Assembly (NCBI GenBank): GCA_027317645.1
Contig: DAHVQS010000013.1
Coordinates: 1-41,413, forward strand
Source of the DNA: Paenalcaligenes sp021793095
Lineage (GTDB): Bacteria > Pseudomonadota > Gammaproteobacteria > Burkholderiales > Burkholderiaceae_B
Length of the DNA: 41,413 nt
Direction of reading: 5' to 3'
Position 1 is the first letter of the stretch; each line of letters begins with the position of its first letter. The notes under the pieces are model-generated. The model made no database searches and had not been told where the DNA came from. It was given only the letters and a program-made list of their open reading frames with translations. The position numbers were made by a program, and so were the translations under genes. This document shows, piece by piece, positions 39,685 through 41,413 of the stretch.

Positions 39685-40311
39685 ATGGAATGGTTATACC
39701 CAGTATTACAGGCAGTGCAGGTGATTTCTGCGTTGACCGTCATTGGCTTGGTCTTGTTGCAACACGGTCGTGGCGCTGACATGGGCTCGGCCTTTGGTGC
39801 CGGTTCATCAGGCAGTGTATTTGGCGCTGCAGGCGCGGCCAACTTTTTATCCCGTGCCACCCGTTGGGCGGCAATCATCTTTTTTGTGGCCACCGCTGGC
39901 TTGGCTTGGGCGGTATACCACCCCAAGCAACAAGAGGTTGAGTCAGGCAGTGTGATGCAGGGGTTTGAGTCTGTGGTACCAGGCGCACCCGGTCACATTG
40001 GTGAACAGGGCGAGGCCGATGAGGCAGACGCCTCGGTGCCCGTGGTCCCCGGCAGCAATGATGATTCAGAGGCCAGCCCCAGTGCTGTACCCAGTGTACC
40101 CAGCACTGATTCGGACAACACCGCCGACCAAGAACAAGATAATACCGCTGCCAGTGATGACGCGCAGGACAATGCCCAATCAGACGATGGGGCTGACGAT
40201 GTTGTAAAAGCTGGGGGCGAGGCTGCCGAGAGCGATGAGGCTGAAGCGACATCTGAGGATAGCAACGATGCTGCCGATGAGCGCGACGACACCGACGAAG
40301 ACACAGACTAA
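39685..40311 (+). CDS. secG: preprotein translocase subunit SecG with long acidic tail
   Basis: The small SecYEG subunit of the inner membrane that assists SecA-driven export. The first about 85 residues are a normal SecG: two helices (about residues 3-23 and 54-74) flanking the conserved GLVLLQHGRGADMGSAFGAGSSGSVFG loop (in parts). The rest, residues about 85-208, is an Asp/Glu/Ser/Ala-rich low-complexity tail ending in DDTDEDTD; typical SecG proteins are 75-130 aa. ATG 39685 follows CGGAG. An upstream frame extending into tpiA is rejected. Confidence 0.92.
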   Translation: MEWLYPVLQAVQVISALTVIGLVLLQHGRGADMGSAFGAGSSGSVFGAAGAANFLSRATRWAAIIFFVATAGLAWAVYHPKQQEVESGSVMQGFESVVPGAPGHIGEQGEADEADASVPVVPGSNDDSEASPSAVPSVPSTDSDNTADQEQDNTAASDDAQDNAQSDDGADDVVKAGGEAAESDEAEATSEDSNDAADERDDTDEDTD

Positions 40312-40321
40312 AAAATAAACC

Positions 40322-40342
40322 CCGCCCAAATGGCTTGGGCGG
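40322..40342. terminator. hairpin after secG
   Basis: A perfect 8-bp stem CCGCCCAA/TTGGGCGG with loop ATGGC. An AT-rich run precedes it and no T-run follows, so it would only end minus-strand transcription well; for secG it is more a 3'-end structure. Confidence 0.5.
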
Positions 40343-40469
40343 CAGACCGCCTGACCCTCGAGTACAGGGGCCAATCCGGCCCCGACACCAGGCAGGCGTT
40401 GTATCCGGCAAACAAAATCCACAATTTTTTTGCCCAGGCCGCTGAAAGGGCCCACAGCAGGTTAAGTTA

Positions 40470-40478
40470 TGCTATAGT
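40470..40478 (+). promoter_or_regulatory. predicted extended -10 promoter of tRNA-Leu(GAG)
   Basis: TGCTATAGT is an extended -10 element; the start would lie near 40485, 35 nt before the tRNA. No good -35 is seen. Confidence 0.45.
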
Positions 40479-40519
40479 TATGTACTTTACAGCGGCTGGT
40501 AACACAGCCCAACCCCAGT

Positions 40520-40604
40520 GCTGACGTGGTGGAATTGGTAGACACGCTATCTTGAGGGGGTAGTGGCGAAAGCCATGCGAGTTCGATTCTCGCCGTCAGC
40601 ACCA
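40520..40604 (+). tRNA. tRNA-Leu (anticodon GAG)
   Basis: 85 nt, CCA encoded. Acceptor GCTGACG pairs with CGTCAGC. The anticodon stem CTATC/GGTAG encloses TTGAGGG, giving GAG. The variable arm is TGGCGAAAGCCA and the T arm is GCGAG-TTCGATT-CTCGC. The tpiA–secG–tRNA-Leu order is typical for the group. Confidence 0.96.
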
Positions 40605-40613
40605 CTCCATCGC

Positions 40614-40638
40614 AGACGTCATTCGACGTCTTTTTTTT
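40614..40638 (+). terminator. terminator of tRNA-Leu(GAG)
   Basis: A perfect stem AGACGTC/GACGTCT with loop ATTC, then seven or more T residues. Confidence 0.88.
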
Positions 40639-41030
40639 CGCCTAAATATTCTGATCATCGCCTGGCCGAAGGTATCTTGCTTTTAAACTATGGTCTGAGC
40701 AAAGGCAGGGCAAAATCCAAGCGCATAGGAAAAGCTTTATTTGCCCCTTTATATATAGAGGCAGTTTTTATGGGCTAATTAGATGAAAGCCAAAAGACTG
40801 TTTATGAGGGCACAGGCGGATGGTGGTAGCAGAGGGATAGGCGGTTAAGTGGTGGCCCGGGGAAAAGACAATTAAAAGCCTTTTCATCCATAGAGCTAAC
40901 TTAAAGTAAACTCTAAAGAGTGCTGGGCAACATAAAACAAATAAAGCAAAAAAGTAGGCCCTGCATCAAAATATAAAAGGGCAAACATCTTTAACGAAGG
41001 TAAATCTGCCCCATACCCAGAAAGGCCTAG

Positions 41031-41066
41031 AAACCACGTTTTGTGCCCAAAAAACCACATTTTGTG
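41031..41066. repeat. 15-bp direct repeat upstream of the porin
   Basis: AAACCACGTTTTGTG and AAACCACATTTTGTG (one mismatch) start 21 bp apart, two helical turns. The second contains the palindrome CCACATTTTGTGG. It could be an operator for the porin promoter. Confidence 0.6.
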
Positions 41067-41175
41067 GTGCAAATGACACATAAAAGAGACAATTTAGGGC
41101 GAAAGGCAGTATAAACATAGTCACGGGCACGGAATTTTGGTGCAATAACTCTAACTTCCTTTTTAGGGGTTTAGT

Positions 41176-41203
41176 AGAGCAGCGGTTCGAAATGGGCTGC
41201 TCT
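41176..41203 (+). promoter_or_regulatory. hairpin in the porin 5' leader
   Basis: A perfect 8-bp stem AGAGCAGC/GCTGCTCT with a 12-base loop, 22 bp before the GGAG ribosome site of the porin. A short A-run follows, not T residues, so it is a leader structure rather than a terminator. Confidence 0.5.
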
Positions 41204-41238
41204 GAATGACTCAAAAAAAATCCATGGAGATTTCACAC

Positions 41239-41413
41239 ATGAAAAAGACATTGCTCGCTGCTGCTCTGATGGTCGGCTTTGCTGGCGTCGCGCAAGCAGA
41301 AACATCTGTAACCCTGTACGGGGTAGTTGACGGTGGTGTAGGTTATCAGCGCTTGAAGGGTACTGCTGCTGCAGGAATAGACTCTGAGGGTGAGGTACAA
41401 GGCAGCCTTTATC
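41239..41413 (+). CDS. outer-membrane porin (betaproteobacterial type), C-terminus cut by window edge
   Basis: Only 58 residues are visible. A classic Sec signal peptide (MKKTLLAAALMVGFAGVAQA) is cleaved at residue 20/21, followed by ETSVTLYGVVDGGVGYQ, the first beta strand of the general porins of Burkholderiales. These are trimeric 16-strand channels for small hydrophilic solutes. GGAG lies nine bases upstream of the ATG. Its leader has a hairpin. Confidence 0.9.
   Translation, partial: MKKTLLAAALMVGFAGVAQAETSVTLYGVVDGGVGYQRLKGTAAAGIDSEGEVQGSLY

Larger units (their letters stand above)
40639..41238. other. 600-bp gene-free region upstream of the porin
   Basis: No convincing gene here; the short minus-strand frames have no ribosome sites or family features. 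The AT-rich second half carries a direct repeat (41031-41066), a TATAAA at 41110-41115 with a poor -35, and a hairpin in the presumed porin leader. I recall nuoA following tRNA-Leu in many relatives; it is not here. Confidence 0.6.

Noticed and set aside
40896..41214. Two minus-strand frames of 61 and 82 aa before the porin
   Set aside because: No ribosome site, no recognisable domain, and the repeated peptide segment only reflects the DNA direct repeat.

Overview
The window looks like chromosome from a mid-GC betaproteobacterium of the order Burkholderiales, most likely family Alcaligenaceae. The evidence is the gene order (trxB–ftsK–lolA–rarA–serS, ilvB–ilvH–ilvC–pssA, rpsO–pnp, qor–tpiA–secG–tRNA-Leu), a neutral porin of the betaproteobacterial type, and TRAP transport genes. 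I cannot assign a genus from sequence alone. No phage, insertion sequence or CRISPR array is visible.

Layout. 1–2.4 kb: a truncated 2-hydroxyacid dehydrogenase, divergent from an amidase. 2.4–4.7 kb: a possible small RNA with its terminator, then a minus-strand cluster trxB–Smr-domain gene–EmrE-type exporter. 4.8–10.9 kb: ftsK–lolA–rarA–serS. 11.0–15.0 kb: a small membrane protein with an EF-hand loop, a 20-bp tandem repeat, tRNA-Ser(CGA), yaaA and a FUSC-family membrane protein. 15.0–19.6 kb: the branched-chain amino acid operon ilvBHC behind a long, hairpin-rich leader, then pssA. 19.6–22.9 kb: a lipoprotein, rpsO and pnp.

23.0–37.7 kb holds niche genes that separate pnp from qor, two genes I recall as neighbours in many relatives. 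It contains a CLC Cl-/H+ antiporter, a dctP–dctQ–dctM TRAP transporter apparently co-transcribed with glutamate decarboxylase, and an orphan pstS. The pstS gene is preceded by six PhoB-type half-sites in exact 11-bp register. Two tRNA genes and a Tat-exported molybdenum hydroxylase (Mo subunit, 2Fe-2S subunit, tri-haem cytochrome c) follow, with an XdhC maturation factor, a frameshifted MocA-like gene and a nucleoside deaminase. 37.8–41.4 kb: qor, tpiA, secG with a very long acidic tail, tRNA-Leu(GAG), a 600-bp non-coding stretch and the start of a porin.

How the genes work together. The CLC antiporter and glutamate decarboxylase suggest acid resistance, with the TRAP system as a possible glutamate importer. 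The molybdenum hydroxylase would oxidise an unknown aldehyde or N-heterocycle in the periplasm and pass electrons to its cytochrome c. The most interesting signals are regulatory: the PhoB array at pstS and the structured ilv leader. Starts were reassigned wherever a Shine-Dalgarno sequence or family length argued for a shorter protein.
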